Source: Saposhnikovia divaricata
Taxonomy: Eukaryota > Streptophyta > Magnoliopsida > Apiales > Apiaceae
Reading direction: 5' to 3'
Assembly (NCBI GenBank): GCA_036435485.1
Contig: CM071594.1
Coordinates: forward strand, 194,274,216 to 194,338,215
DNA length: 64,000 bases
Part shown: piece by piece, positions 25,130-36,160 of the stretch
How the letters are laid out: every line of letters starts with the position of its first letter
Numbering within the stretch: position 1 is the stretch's first letter
The notes under the pieces: model-generated
What the model saw: only the letters and a program-made list of their open reading frames with translations
What the model was told of the DNA's origin: nothing
Database searches by the model: none
Position numbers and translations under genes: made by a program

Positions 25130-25821
25130 TGTAAGAACCCAGATTTTTGATAGAATTAAAACTTTTATTATGTAATGATGTAAGAATGAATATTGATTAC
25201 GGCTACAATGTAACAGTGTTCAGATAAATGCAAATAGAACGGAATTGGATTCAAATGTTTATATGCCATGAAGAATGCTATTGGTTGACAGCATAGATAA
25301 GAATAATCTATCTCCTAGGAAATAAGAATTTGTAATTCCAAATAGGAGAGATATTCTTATGTCATCCAAATCAATATCCGTTATTAGTCCAGTGAATCCG
25401 TAAAAGGGTTAAGGAACGCTCGAAAGAGGACAAGGACATTTTTAATAATTATAAGGAATAAAAATGGAATAAAGGATGAATAGTGTTTTTGGTGAAAATG
25501 AGAATATTATTAGACGACGCTATACAGGTGTATTCAGAGCGAATTTCGGAGTTCATATTCATGATCCAGGGGTAAAAAGAGTGTATGTAAACGATGTCGG
25601 ATTCTGAAAAATAGCACTTTTATTTTCTCCGAGAATTCCCTGGACACTAAATGACCTAAGGATTTATTAAGAGGATTTAAGGAATTTAAGTGCAAGAATT
25701 ATAAAGGAGGATTAAATATATTAGTTATAATTATTAAAAAAGTTTTCGGTAAAACCCTAACTAGAAATCCTTGAGACATTCCTACGAACGATTAATGAAT
25801 TGAGCAATAAACGAACAAAAG
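25130..25821 (+). repeat. 3' LTR of the Tekay-type element, first segment
   Basis: Starts TGTAAGAACCC and carries the 525 bp missing from the 5' LTR. It is interrupted after aaaag (25817-25821) by the young copia and resumes at 39954. Joined length is about 4474 bp. Confidence 0.95.
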
Positions 25822-27105
25822 TGTTGAGTATTGAATACAGTAAAAGAATACAGAGGGGGGGGGGGTGAATGGATTCTTGAACTTTTCTTTGTTCTTGAAT
25901 CTTTGCAGCAAGATAAGTGATGAGTGTGTGAGATGTGATGATGCGGATAAATAAAGACAAACACAACACAATATCACTTTAATCTAATATCTTATTAGAT
26001 AAAGATTTTGCTACAATCTGTGAATACAAATGATAGTATTCTCAGCTTCGTTTTTCTCAGAGAGATATTTTCTGGGTATTTGAGAAACTTCAACACCTTA
26101 ACAGCTAAGGAAGTGAGGCTGTATCCTTATAGACATGGATACACCCACTTACTACAAATGAGGTAGGTAAAAACAAAAAAAACTTTCCAGTCTGTCTATC
26201 TCATTTTAGTAAGAGTCCAAACGGCTACAGATTTGACTTTGAAAAGCCTGTTTAGATCCACTTCTTCAGCTCCTTGTCCCTTGTCTTATCTCTCCAAGCT
26301 TCTTTGTAGGCTTTCCAGCATGCTTTATAGGACAGAGTCAAATAAAGTATCCTGGCTTGTTGCAGGTTTCTGACTTGTACAATTCTTCAGTATTTTGTCC
26401 TCAAGAATGTATTCGAGAAGTGACTAAGTGAGTGATTCGAGAACTGGAGTTGACTTGATCGATAACTCTGAGTTCTCGAATAGTGTTATCTTGACATATC
26501 GAATCACTTCTCGAATAGCTCTTTTCTCTGGGACTCCTTGAGATATCGAATAGAGCATTTTGACATATCGAATCCCTGAGATATCGAATAGCATATTGAG
26601 TCTTTGAGATATCGAATGTAGCATTGACTTGTTGACCCTTTGAGAACTCGAACTGTTGACTCCTTGAGTTCTCGAACCTTGTAATAGACATATCGAATCC
26701 CTGAGATATCGAATGAGATATCGAGAGATATCGAATAGTGTCTTCTGAGATATCGAACTCCAGACTTCTCGAATGCTAGACTTCTCGAATAAACAAATGT
26801 ACTTCTCGAATTAGTACTTAGGCAATTTCTTCATTTCTTCAATTCTTCAAATCCCAACTGTGATTATTTGACAGTCTTCATTTCCTTGCTTGAGGCATGA
26901 ACCTTAGAACTTCTTTCAAGCTTTATTCTTGACTTAGTAGGTACAGTTACAAAGATAGAATTTGATGCCTATTACATAGTACAAACAAGTAGAAACTCTA
27001 CAACTAGAGGTTCCCTCAGTTAAGAGGTCATGTAGGTAATGCATAGCATTACGAACCACTTGGGCTTGTTATTAGATGTATTCAGGCATGCCTCTGTGAC
27101 TAACA
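25822..27105 (-). repeat. 3' LTR of the young copia element
   Basis: On the minus strand it starts TGTTAGTCACAG and ends AATACTCAACA, 1284 bp. It carries a dense array of short TCGAAT-type words at about 26400-26830 and a G run near 25854. It matches 38684-39948 almost exactly. Confidence 0.97.
26400..26830. repeat. Array of TCGAAT-type words in the LTR
   Basis: About 20 copies of three related words, gatatcgaat, acttctcgaat and attcgagaact (the reverse form), lie in about 430 bp with irregular spacing, all sharing a TCGA core. They are also in the other LTR (39259-39660) and, mostly in the reverse form, upstream of the extra ORF (32215-32645). This is not a simple tandem repeat, because spacing and flanks vary while the words stay the same. 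Possible binding sites for a protein, by inference. Confidence 0.85.
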
Positions 27106-27120
27106 ATCTCCCCCAAATTG
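27106..27120 (-). promoter_or_regulatory. Polypurine tract of the young copia element
   Basis: On the minus strand caatttgggggagat directly precedes the 3' LTR start TGTTAG. The host copia has the same tract (aaattgggggagat) before its LTR at 53497. Confidence 0.93.
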
Positions 27121-27264
27121 TGAGTAAGACCCTTAGTCACAATTTCATGTCTGATAACAAGCCTAACATACATAAAGATAAAACTTGACAGTACAGGTAT
27201 GAATTTCCATTAGCAATTTGGATAGAACTACAGAGTGAGTAATCTTACAGCCTATGATGAAGAA

Positions 27265-30200
27265 CTAGCCATTGTCTTTTGATTCCCTTTCCATAGCTTT
27301 GGCTTGAAATTCATCATATTCTTTCTCTCTTCTTTCTTTCTCCTTCCTTGTATTCTCATCCATAGCTTTTATTATTTCTGCCATAGCATCCAATTCTTCA
27401 AGCAAAATTGAGTCTTTGAAATCTTCAAGTACTGGTTCCAGAATATTTGCAGGATAGTGGTTGAGTAGATTCATTCTGATGTTGACTTGATTTCCATTTC
27501 TCCTCCTATACTTTACCATGTAGGGGTTGAACTGAACTCTACACAAACCCTTTTTCCTCAGCTTTTCTGCTTCACTTTCCAGTCTCTCAATTTCTCTCTC
27601 TCTTGCCAGCCATTTCTCAAAACACCCTTTTCTGACTTTTTCCTCATGATCTCTCTTCATTTTCACAAAATCAATTAGCTCCAGCTTCCATACTCTCTCC
27701 ACTTTATCTTCTGAGCTCAACAGTGCAATGATTCTCTCTATGTCATATAGCTTGCCCCAGTGTTGACATCCTCCTTGTTTGAATTTTTCCTCCCTTCCAT
27801 CAGAATATTTAATCTCAAGGCAATTATCAACAATGGCAACATGATAGATTCTTTGAGCTTGCAAAAATTGCAGTTGGTCTACATCATAATCTTCATCTAG
27901 TGGTTGGAGTTTTAGGCCTGGATAGATTTTCAGGGTTTTTGATATGGTTGGCTTTGATTTCCTTGCAGCTTGCTTGAACTTGATTCTTTTTACATGATTA
28001 CTTGGCAGCAGTATGTGACCTTTGTTTGTAGACCATTGTAGTATTCCATTAGCAGTTTGCTTTTTGAAACATACAGATGGTTTCTTGACTTGAATCTTCT
28101 TCTCTTCTTGAGGTGGCAAGACAGTTGCAGAAGCCATAGATGCAAATTTTGAAAGGTCACTACTGGCAGCATTCACCCTAGACTTAGAGTCTTGCGTTGT
28201 GGTGAGGTTACTGTCAGCAATGCCTGAGGCTTGCTGTCTTCCACTTTTCCTCTCAGAGCCTTTACCTTGATCATCATCATTCTTCCTCTTCTCATCATCC
28301 TTCTTCTTCTTCTTGTCTTCATCACCCTTATTACTCCTGTGATGACTTCTCCTTCCGTCACTTTTATCTTCATCCTTGTCTTGATCTTTGCTTGGGTTGA
28401 ACTTAGCAGTCTCAGATACAATGCCAGTTACAATATATGACCTGAGATAAGATATAGCTTCTAATTCTTCTGCTGTTCTTGATCCCTTCTTCTTGATCAG
28501 TTTCTCAATGATGGCTATGATGAGATTTTTATTTTGAGGAGTTAGATGCTTAGGAATGACCAGCTGCTTGATATCTTCAATTCTTGTTCCAGCCTGGTAG
28601 ATAATAGTTCTAGGGTCTGTGAAAACTTCAGGTAGCCTTGAAGGTTGACCATTCCTCAAGTCATCATGAAGACTCTTGTTGTTCTCATTTCCCTTCTCAA
28701 TTAGTCCAAGGAGCACATTCACTTCTGAGTGCTTTAGACTCTGTAGAGTATTGATGGTTAAGTGCCATATCTTGTTCTTTCCTACCATCAATATCTCCTT
28801 GAGCCATAGATCATTAAGCCTCCTTGGTACTACAGTGAGACAGTCAATCTGACTCTTCAAACTCTCATGATATAGCAGAGCATCACCAGCCTGTTCTCTA
28901 GAGACTTTCAGAAACTCCAAGAATGCATCATCATGATAGACATTTGAGTTTGCAATTTCATGTAGCTTGGCCTCAGTGACCACCTTCACTTCTACTGGCT
29001 TGGCACTCTTAGATATTGAGATTTGAGGCTTGTCAGATGGCATACTCCCTGCAACCACTGTGGTTGTGATAGACTGCCTTTGACCATCAGGAGTAGTGAT
29101 GTGCACAGTTGGTAGAGTGACAACTGGCAGAGAAGTGGGAGGCTTGGGAGGCTCATCAACTTTGTCCTTTCCTTTTCCAGGCACATGAGTAGTAGATTTC
29201 AAAGTTCTCTGATGGCCACCCTCAGTGATCTTGATGCCCTTTTCTAGTGGTCTCTCCCCCTTTGGATTTGAGTTCTTTGATATCCTCTTCTCCCCCTTAG
29301 GCTTGTTGACAGACACAGGGGCTGTAGGAGGCACCTTTGGAGTTGAAGATTCATCGGGTAGAGGGAGACCCATGTGCTTCATCATTGCAGACAACATTGA
29401 TTGTTGATGCAGAAGAACATCAGCTGTGGTGGTGGCTTGAGTGTTCAACTGCTCAGTCAGAGTTGTCACAGTGTCTGTAAGATGAGCATTGGACTTGTGG
29501 AGAGAGACTACCTCCTTTTCAAGAGTATCCACTTTAATGAAGAGTTCATTGGCCTTAAAACCAGATAGGGATTGATCCTTCAGTCTCTGCACTTCGAACC
29601 TTGACATCTCATGCACAGGAACCTCAGTGACCAGCTTGTCTCCATATTGATTTGCAAAGAGGGTCCTGAGCATGGCATTGGCATCAGTTGTCTGATCTGA
29701 TAAGGATTGAAATTTGTGCCCCAGACCTGTGACAGCATCCTTGAGAATAGCCAAACCATTGTCCATCCTGGTGCAAGTAGCATTGCAGGTTCGAATGTCC
29801 TTGAGAACAGTCTCCAATTGAGGGAATTTAGCATCAAAAGTCCTCTTGATCTCATGCACCTCCTTGGTTGTAGCTGAACACACTTCATTAATTTCTGTCT
29901 TTAAGCCTTTACCAAGATAGTGTGCAGCCTTGAGAATGCCTTTATAGCTATCATTCACTGCTTCAAACACATCAGTAGGGTTGAGAGATTTGGCATTGGA
30001 CCCTAGTGAAGTGATGTACTCTTCTCTGAGGTACTGGAGACCTTCTGAGAGAGGGATTGAATTGGTTCCTTGCAGCCAAGCATCGATATTCCCATCTCTC
30101 TCAGTTTCATCTATGATCTTCTCCTTCTGTAGCTCTACATCCTCTTTGTGACATAGGAGAATAGCTTCATAGTCTGGATTGGGCATGTTTGCAGTGAGAA

Positions 30201-32058
30201 GGTGCTGAGCAATTTTTGTGAACTCAGGGATCTGATCCACAACTAAGCTTTGAAGTGCTTCAACCGTCAATTGTGGTGGAACAGACCCTGATCCTGAAGC
30301 ACTGTCATGTTGCACAGGCTTCAGCCATTGAGACATAAAGTTAGAGCTAGAGCTAGGCTTGCTAGGCTCCTCAGTTACAGATGCAACTTCTGCAACCGGA
30401 TGAACAGACTCTACTACTGCTGTCTCCACAGAAGTGGGATGAGTTACAACAGTAGTTGACACAGGCACAGAGTCTCTAGTAAGAACTAGTGAATCCTCTG
30501 TGTTTGTGATGGTGTCATTAGGATATGCCCCAGCATGCATTCCCTGACCATCCAAATGTGGTACCTGGGTGGTGAGCAAGGTGTCATGCACCAAGTCACT
30601 TGAATTCATTGGCTCATCAAAGGAAAAGAATTCTTGATGATCAATGCCTTGCTCCTCAATTGCTTGAGTTGCAGGCTTCAAAGAAATATGAGTGGTAGAT
30701 TCTGAAAGAGAAGTGTGTTGTAGACAAGATTTTGGCAACTCCCCCTGAGAAATAGAGGGAGTTTCAGTTATGATGTGCTCTCCACTCAGTGTTGTGCCAG
30801 CCTTATCACTCCCTTGTGCTGACTCTTTACAGATAGGTGCATTGGGGAGGATGCTTGATTCTATAGATGCATCCTGTTGAGAGGATACATCTAGTGAGCT
30901 GTGTGCCCCTGATTTTACAACTTCAGCCATTTGAGTGACTGAAGAGGTGGTTTTAGACTTCTTCTTCTTCTTCTTCTTTTGGCTTATGATAGGTGACTCA
31001 GGTGTCTCACTTTCTAACCCTAGTTCTACAGCCAAGGCTGCTTCAGTTAAGATTTCTAAAGGTTCAGAAGCAGCCTGTTTTCTCTTCTTTTTACTAACAT
31101 CACCCTTTTGAGAGGATGATGCAGTTGGCTCTTTGCTGGATAGAGTGTTTGGCTGAGGGGGTTGGTTAGCAGGCCTTGGGTTAGCACTTTGTTCTCCTTG
31201 CTTAGGCTGTGCTAACTGTGATTTTGAATCAAATATTGGCATGTTGTGGGGGTAAGACCTAAACAAACCCTCCATGTGGGGAGTTATGCTAAGTCTTACA
31301 TCCACATCATTCCTAGTCTCCAAATTACCAAAAATGAGTTTGGTCATGGACTTAGGATAGCCTATTTTACTCTTATCTAGTCCAGGCAATTCAATCAATG
31401 AGGCATTTTTAAAGTTAAGCACTGATTGAATAAAGCGAGGAAAGAAAATTTCATTACCTCTCTTGGCTGTGGTCTGACCAAGTCTCCCATAGAGTTCCTG
31501 TAGGATGAGAAGTCCAACATCTATCTTTCTCCCATGAGCCAAGGCATAGGCAAGCTGCTGCACGGGTGTACTAATCTGATCAAAGCTTGATTTCCGTGCA
31601 GTGAATACTTGAAGGAGTGTAGCAAATACAAAGCTCCATTCTTTCCTCAAGAACTTCCTATTCAACTTTCCCAGCTTGATAGTATCAGAGTAGTTGATGA
31701 AGTCAAAGAATTCTTCCAACTCATCATTGGAGGCCAGAGCATCATACGTCTCTTGCTGCATATCCAAGGCTTGATTCATGTCTGCAGTGGTGATAGTGAT
31801 ATCCTCTCCTTGAATCTTGCAGTGAACAATATAAGAGGTGATAGCATTCTCAAGAGCGATGACCTCCACAGTAGCAGTCCTCCAGAATTGTTCCAATAGA
31901 TCTATGTACAGAGTTGGGTTGGCTGAGAGCGCACTCTTGATGTATGATTCAGACAACCACCGAACAAAGCACTTGAAATTGGCATTCGGTGCTTCCACAT
32001 CACTGGAGATTGCGATGAAATTAGTTTGGGATGGTATGGTGAGTTGAGTGTTTGCCAT
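27265..32058 (-). CDS. Extra ORF 3' of pol in the copia element, 1597 aa, function unknown
   Basis: Intact frame with its own ATG (32058). The first 280 residues look globular and have a relative in the host copia at 46949 (IDLLEQFWRTATV here, LDRLEQFWKTASV there). Next is a long low-complexity Ser/Thr/Pro/Gln region with Lys runs (KKKKKKKSK). Around residues 700-900 there are two probable coiled coils (VDTLEKEVVSLHKSNAHL is part of the second). Near residues 1270-1330 is a highly charged Lys/Asp stretch. The last 250 residues look globular and then helical, ending in Glu/Lys-rich coils. I see no signal peptide or membrane segment, so an envelope role is unlikely. The name 'env-like' used for 3' ORFs in this branch is positional only. 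A nuclear or nucleic-acid-related role is possible but not shown. Confidence 0.85.
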   Translation of the reverse strand: MANTQLTIPSQTNFIAISSDVEAPNANFKCFVRWLSESYIKSALSANPTLYIDLLEQFWRTATVEVIALENAITSYIVHCKIQGEDITITTADMNQALDMQQETYDALASNDELEEFFDFINYSDTIKLGKLNRKFLRKEWSFVFATLLQVFTARKSSFDQISTPVQQLAYALAHGRKIDVGLLILQELYGRLGQTTAKRGNEIFFPRFIQSVLNFKNASLIELPGLDKSKIGYPKSMTKLIFGNLETRNDVDVRLSITPHMEGLFRSYPHNMPIFDSKSQLAQPKQGEQSANPRPANQPPQPNTLSSKEPTASSSQKGDVSKKKRKQAASEPLEILTEAALAVELGLESETPESPIISQKKKKKKKSKTTSSVTQMAEVVKSGAHSSLDVSSQQDASIESSILPNAPICKESAQGSDKAGTTLSGEHIITETPSISQGELPKSCLQHTSLSESTTHISLKPATQAIEEQGIDHQEFFSFDEPMNSSDLVHDTLLTTQVPHLDGQGMHAGAYPNDTITNTEDSLVLTRDSVPVSTTVVTHPTSVETAVVESVHPVAEVASVTEEPSKPSSSSNFMSQWLKPVQHDSASGSGSVPPQLTVEALQSLVVDQIPEFTKIAQHLLTANMPNPDYEAILLCHKEDVELQKEKIIDETERDGNIDAWLQGTNSIPLSEGLQYLREEYITSLGSNAKSLNPTDVFEAVNDSYKGILKAAHYLGKGLKTEINEVCSATTKEVHEIKRTFDAKFPQLETVLKDIRTCNATCTRMDNGLAILKDAVTGLGHKFQSLSDQTTDANAMLRTLFANQYGDKLVTEVPVHEMSRFEVQRLKDQSLSGFKANELFIKVDTLEKEVVSLHKSNAHLTDTVTTLTEQLNTQATTTADVLLHQQSMLSAMMKHMGLPLPDESSTPKVPPTAPVSVNKPKGEKRISKNSNPKGERPLEKGIKITEGGHQRTLKSTTHVPGKGKDKVDEPPKPPTSLPVVTLPTVHITTPDGQRQSITTTVVAGSMPSDKPQISISKSAKPVEVKVVTEAKLHEIANSNVYHDDAFLEFLKVSREQAGDALLYHESLKSQIDCLTVVPRRLNDLWLKEILMVGKNKIWHLTINTLQSLKHSEVNVLLGLIEKGNENNKSLHDDLRNGQPSRLPEVFTDPRTIIYQAGTRIEDIKQLVIPKHLTPQNKNLIIAIIEKLIKKKGSRTAEELEAISYLRSYIVTGIVSETAKFNPSKDQDKDEDKSDGRRSHHRSNKGDEDKKKKKDDEKRKNDDDQGKGSERKSGRQQASGIADSNLTTTQDSKSRVNAASSDLSKFASMASATVLPPQEEKKIQVKKPSVCFKKQTANGILQWSTNKGHILLPSNHVKRIKFKQAARKSKPTISKTLKIYPGLKLQPLDEDYDVDQLQFLQAQRIYHVAIVDNCLEIKYSDGREEKFKQGGCQHWGKLYDIERIIALLSSEDKVERVWKLELIDFVKMKRDHEEKVRKGCFEKWLAREREIERLESEAEKLRKKGLCRVQFNPYMVKYRRRNGNQVNIRMNLLNHYPANILEPVLEDFKDSILLEELDAMAEIIKAMDENTRKEKERREKEYDEFQAKAMERESKDNG

Positions 32059-32899
32059 TTGGGTAGAGAAGAAAAGAGAATTAGGATTGAAGAAGAAATT
32101 CGCAGTTAGGGTTTTTCAGAGGTTTCAGGAGTTGAGATGCTTGAGAAATCGAACGAAATGAATTGAATAGTTGTGAAGTTGTATATATATATATGAATGT
32201 CTTGAGTTGTCGATAGATAAGTGTTCTGTAGCGACAAGTCATTCGAGAAGTATGAAACAACTATTGGAGAAGTCAAGAAAGGCTTATTCGATATCTCAGG
32301 AAGTTTTTAACTCACAGCTGGCAGTGATTTAACTCAGAAAATAATTCAAAGTTAAGTAAAATATATTTTTATGAGTGAAATGAAGGTTTGAATATAAATC
32401 CAAAAAGCGATTAAGTGTCAGCGAAAAATCAGCCTTTTCAAATGATTCGATAACTCAAATGCAGCATTCGAGAACTCTATCATTAGAGAACTAAAATACT
32501 CTATTCGAGAACTCAAAGTGTGCTATTCGATTTCTCTAAAAGACACTATTCGAGAACTCAAGAGGGTTCTAGATAGGCCTATTCGAGAACTCGAGCCAAG
32601 ACATAACAATGAACCATTCGAGAAGTCTGACTTATCGAACTGTATTTTTCACTCATAAAATTCAATTTCCACTATCCTTTAAAATTTACTAGAAATATTC
32701 ATTGACGAATATTCTACCAAATTAAATAGTGGTTTACTCAAAAATTTTACAGAAATTTCAAGCTACATATGTATGATTTTCAACATGTGCAGCATTGGAA
32801 TATTTATACATCATACTCCAGCCAATACTTACTTCAGAAATATTAGGCATTTGATAAAGTAAGTATTTACTGCTGCAACAATCTAGTTGATATATTCAC
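32059..32899 (-). promoter_or_regulatory. Segment between pol and the extra ORF: probable internal promoter and motif array
   Basis: No gene. Upstream of the extra ORF, on the minus strand, a TATA stretch (atatatatatata, 32182-32194) lies about 125 bp before the ATG. It is followed by a CT-rich leader with a telo-box type aaaccctaa (32106-32114), as in many plant promoters and leaders. At 32215-32645 there are about ten attcgagaact, attcgatatct and similar words, the same family as in the LTR. This looks like a promoter for separate transcription of the extra ORF, but start sites are not shown. Confidence 0.6.
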
Positions 32900-35800
32900 T
32901 TAGCCAGAATTCGAAGAATTCAGCATTCCAATCTCACTGACCAGCCTAGTGAAGGTGGCTTCATCTAATGGCTTAGTGAATATGTCAGCTAGTTGTTTTT
33001 CTGTAGAGACATAATGCAACTCAATGGTTCCATTAGTTGCATGTTCTCTAATGAAATGATATCTGATGTCAATGTGCTTTGTCCTAGAATGATTGACAGG
33101 ATTGGCAACTATAGAGATTGCACTTGTGTTGTCACACATGATAGGAATTCTTTCCAACACAAGTCCATAATCTCTAAGTTGGTTTCTAATCCAAAGCACT
33201 TGAGCACAACAACTTCCAGCAGCTATGTATTCAGCTTCAGCTATGGAAGTTGACACAGATTGTTGTTTCTTGCTGTACCAAGAGACTAACCTTTGTCCAA
33301 GAAACTGGCAGCTACCTGATGTGCTTTTCCTATCCACTCTGCATCCAGCATAATCAGCATCAGAATAACCAACCAGATTGAACCCTGTGTCCTTAGGATA
33401 CCATAACCCCAAGTTTGGTGTGCCTTTCAGATATTTGAAGATCCTTTTTATTGCTATCATGTGTGATTCCTTTGGGTTTGATTGAAACCTTGCACATAAG
33501 CATGTAGCAAACATGATATCTGGCCTACTAGCAGTGAGGTAGAGTAGAGAACCAACCATGCCTCTGTAGATTGAGATATTTACCTTTTTGCCCTTAGCGT
33601 CATCATCTAACTTGGTGGCAGTGGCCATGGGTGTCTTCGCAGGTGAACATTCTTCCAAATCAAATTTCTTCAGTAAATCTTTAATGTATTTGGTTTGACT
33701 TATAAAAATGCCATCCTTCCTTTGACTAACTTGCAGTCCAAGAAAGAATGTTAATTCTCCCATCATACTCATCTCATATCTGCTTTGCATGAGCTTAGAG
33801 AATTTTTCACACAGCTCCTCATTTGTAGAGCCAAATATGATATCATCCACATAGATTTGAACTAGGATAATATCATCACCATGTTTCTTGTAGAACAGTG
33901 TCTTGTCCAGTGTGCCTCTAGTGAATTGATTCTCCAGTAGAAATTGTGATAGTGTGTCATACCATGCCCTAGGAGCTTGCTTGAGTCCATACAATGCTTT
34001 AAGTAATCTGTAGACAAAGTGGGGGAACTGTGGATCCTCAAAGCCAGGTGGTTGTTGCACATATACTTCTTCTTCCAACTCCCCATTCAGGAATGCACTC
34101 TTGACATCCATTTGATAGACCTTGAAATTAGAATGTGCAGCAAATGCCAAGAAAATTCTGATGGCTTCTAGTCTAGCAACAGGGGCAAAGGTCTCATCAT
34201 AGTCAATACCTTCCTGTTAAGAGTATCCTTTTGCAACCAACCTTGCTTTGTTTCTTATGACTACACCATTTTCATCCATCTTATTCCTTAGAACCCATTT
34301 AGTTCCAACAACGGTTCTATCCTTTGGTGCAGGCACTAGTTCCCATACTTTGCTCCTTTCAAATTGATTTAGCTCCTCTTGCATTGCAATTATCCAGTCA
34401 GGATCCAACAATGCATCATCAAGTTTCTTAGGCTCAACTTGGGATAGAAAGCAGCCATAGAGACATTCATTTATAGTTGCTCTCCTTGTCCTTACTCCTG
34501 CATTTGGATTTCCAATTATCTGATCTGCAGTGTGTGATCTATCCCATTTCCTTGTATGTTCAGATTGATTTCTCATCCTTGATGTTGCTTCATCATTTAG
34601 ATCATGATCATCTACATTTCCTCCCCCTGTGAAGTTGTCACTCCTCACAGGTGTATCTTGGATGCTTGTTTCTTCATTGTTGGTTGACACAGGTTCTTCA
34701 TTCACTTGAGTTTGTTGGATTATGAGTTCAGATTCACTTTCAATCTCCTCATCAGAATCATCTAGATTGTCAAACTTCAAGGGATCTTTATCTTCATCAT
34801 TGGCTTCTTCTAATCCAGGTAGTTTGCTGTCATCAAATGTTACATCTGTGCTCTCCATTACTTTCTTTTGACAAATGACATAAACTTTGTATGCAATTCT
34901 TTCCATAGAATAGCCAAGAAAGATTCCTTCAAATGCCTTTGCATCAAACTTTCCAACATATTCTGAATTATCTTTTAGCACAAAGCACTTGCTTCCAAAA
35001 GTATGAACATACTTTAGAGTAGGCTTCTTTCCAGTCATCAAGTTGTAAGGTGTCTTTCCAGTGTTTTTGTTGATGAGGGTTCTGTTTTGGATGTAGCATG
35101 CAGTGCTCACAGCCTCAGCCCAAAAACATGTAGGCATCTTTGCATCAAGTAGCATTGTTCTAGCAGCCTCTATCAGAGTCCTATTCTTTCTCTCAACAAC
35201 TCCATTTTGTTGTGGGGTCCTTGGAGCTGAGAATTGTTGAGAAATACCATTTTCTTTGCAGAATGCTCCAAGCATGGCATTTCTGAATTCTGTCCCATTA
35301 TCACTTCTTAATGCAATCACACTTGCATTTATGGCCTTTGCTTCTTTGTCAACTTTCTTTATGTGCTCAATGATTACTTGTGGAGCCTCATCCTTTGATG
35401 CCAGAAATTCTACCCATGTATACCTTGTAAAATCATCAACCATCACTAGAGCATACTTCTTCCTTCCTAGTGACATAATATTGACAGGCCCAAACAAATC
35501 CATATGAATCAGTTGCAGGGGCTTGGTTATAGATGTCACTGTTTTTGACTTGTGGCTTGATGTTTTCATTTTTCCCTTTTGACACGCCTCACACACTCCT
35601 TCTTGACAGAATTCAAGTGTGGGCATGCCTCTCACTAACTCCCTTTTGACTAGGGAATTAATGGCTTTGAAGTTCAGGTGTGATAGCTTCTTGTGCCACA
35701 GCCAACTGTCTTCATTTGATGCTTTTGAGTAGAAGCAACAAATTGTGTCCTTGCTTGCAGAGTCCATATTGGCTACAAACAGGCTTCCCTTCCTTACTCC

Positions 35801-36160
35801 AGACAGAGCAAAATCACCAGTCTTCTTGTGGGTGATCAAACATTCATCTTTGTCAAAGTTCACTTTGAAGCCTCTGTCAGTGAATTGACCAACACTCAGT
35901 AGATTATGCTTGAGCCCCTTGACCAGTGCTACGTTCTCAATGATGACATTTCCAATTTCCAACTTGCCATATCTCAGTGTGTTGCCAATGCTGTCATCTC
36001 CAAAAGCAACCATTGGGCCAGCCTTTTCCTCATACTGTGATAGCAGGGCCATATCACCAGTCATATGATTTGAGCATCCACTGTCCAAAATCCACATGAC
36101 CTTCTTTTTACTTTCTTTGCCCTGCAAACACAGAAGTATTACTTCTCCTTTGGTACCCAA
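32900..36160 (-). pseudogene. Pol of the young copia: protease, integrase, RT, RNase H; one nonsense codon
   Basis: A single frame on the minus strand is broken only by TAA at 34219-34217, in RT after LVAKGYS, where a Gln (CAA to TAA, one C-to-T change) is expected before QEGIDYDETFAPV. Domains: protease WILDSGCSNHMTG; GAG-pre-integrase LWHKKLSHLN with a Cys pair; integrase HMDLFGP, RSDNGTEF, NGVVERKNRT; RT YQMDVKSAFLNGE and catalytic YVDDIIFG; RNase H YSDADYAG, AEAEYIAA, and DIFTKPLDEATF near the end. The frame begins about 45 nt before the gag stop, shifted by -1. The open frame starts at a non-ATG codon, so it needs a frameshift, splicing or readthrough to be made. All else looks intact. 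Confidence 0.95.

Noticed and set aside
27265..32058. Envelope protein (the 3' ORF of Sirevirus-like elements is often called env-like)
   Set aside because: No signal peptide, membrane segment or cleavage region is visible; the protein is charged and coiled.
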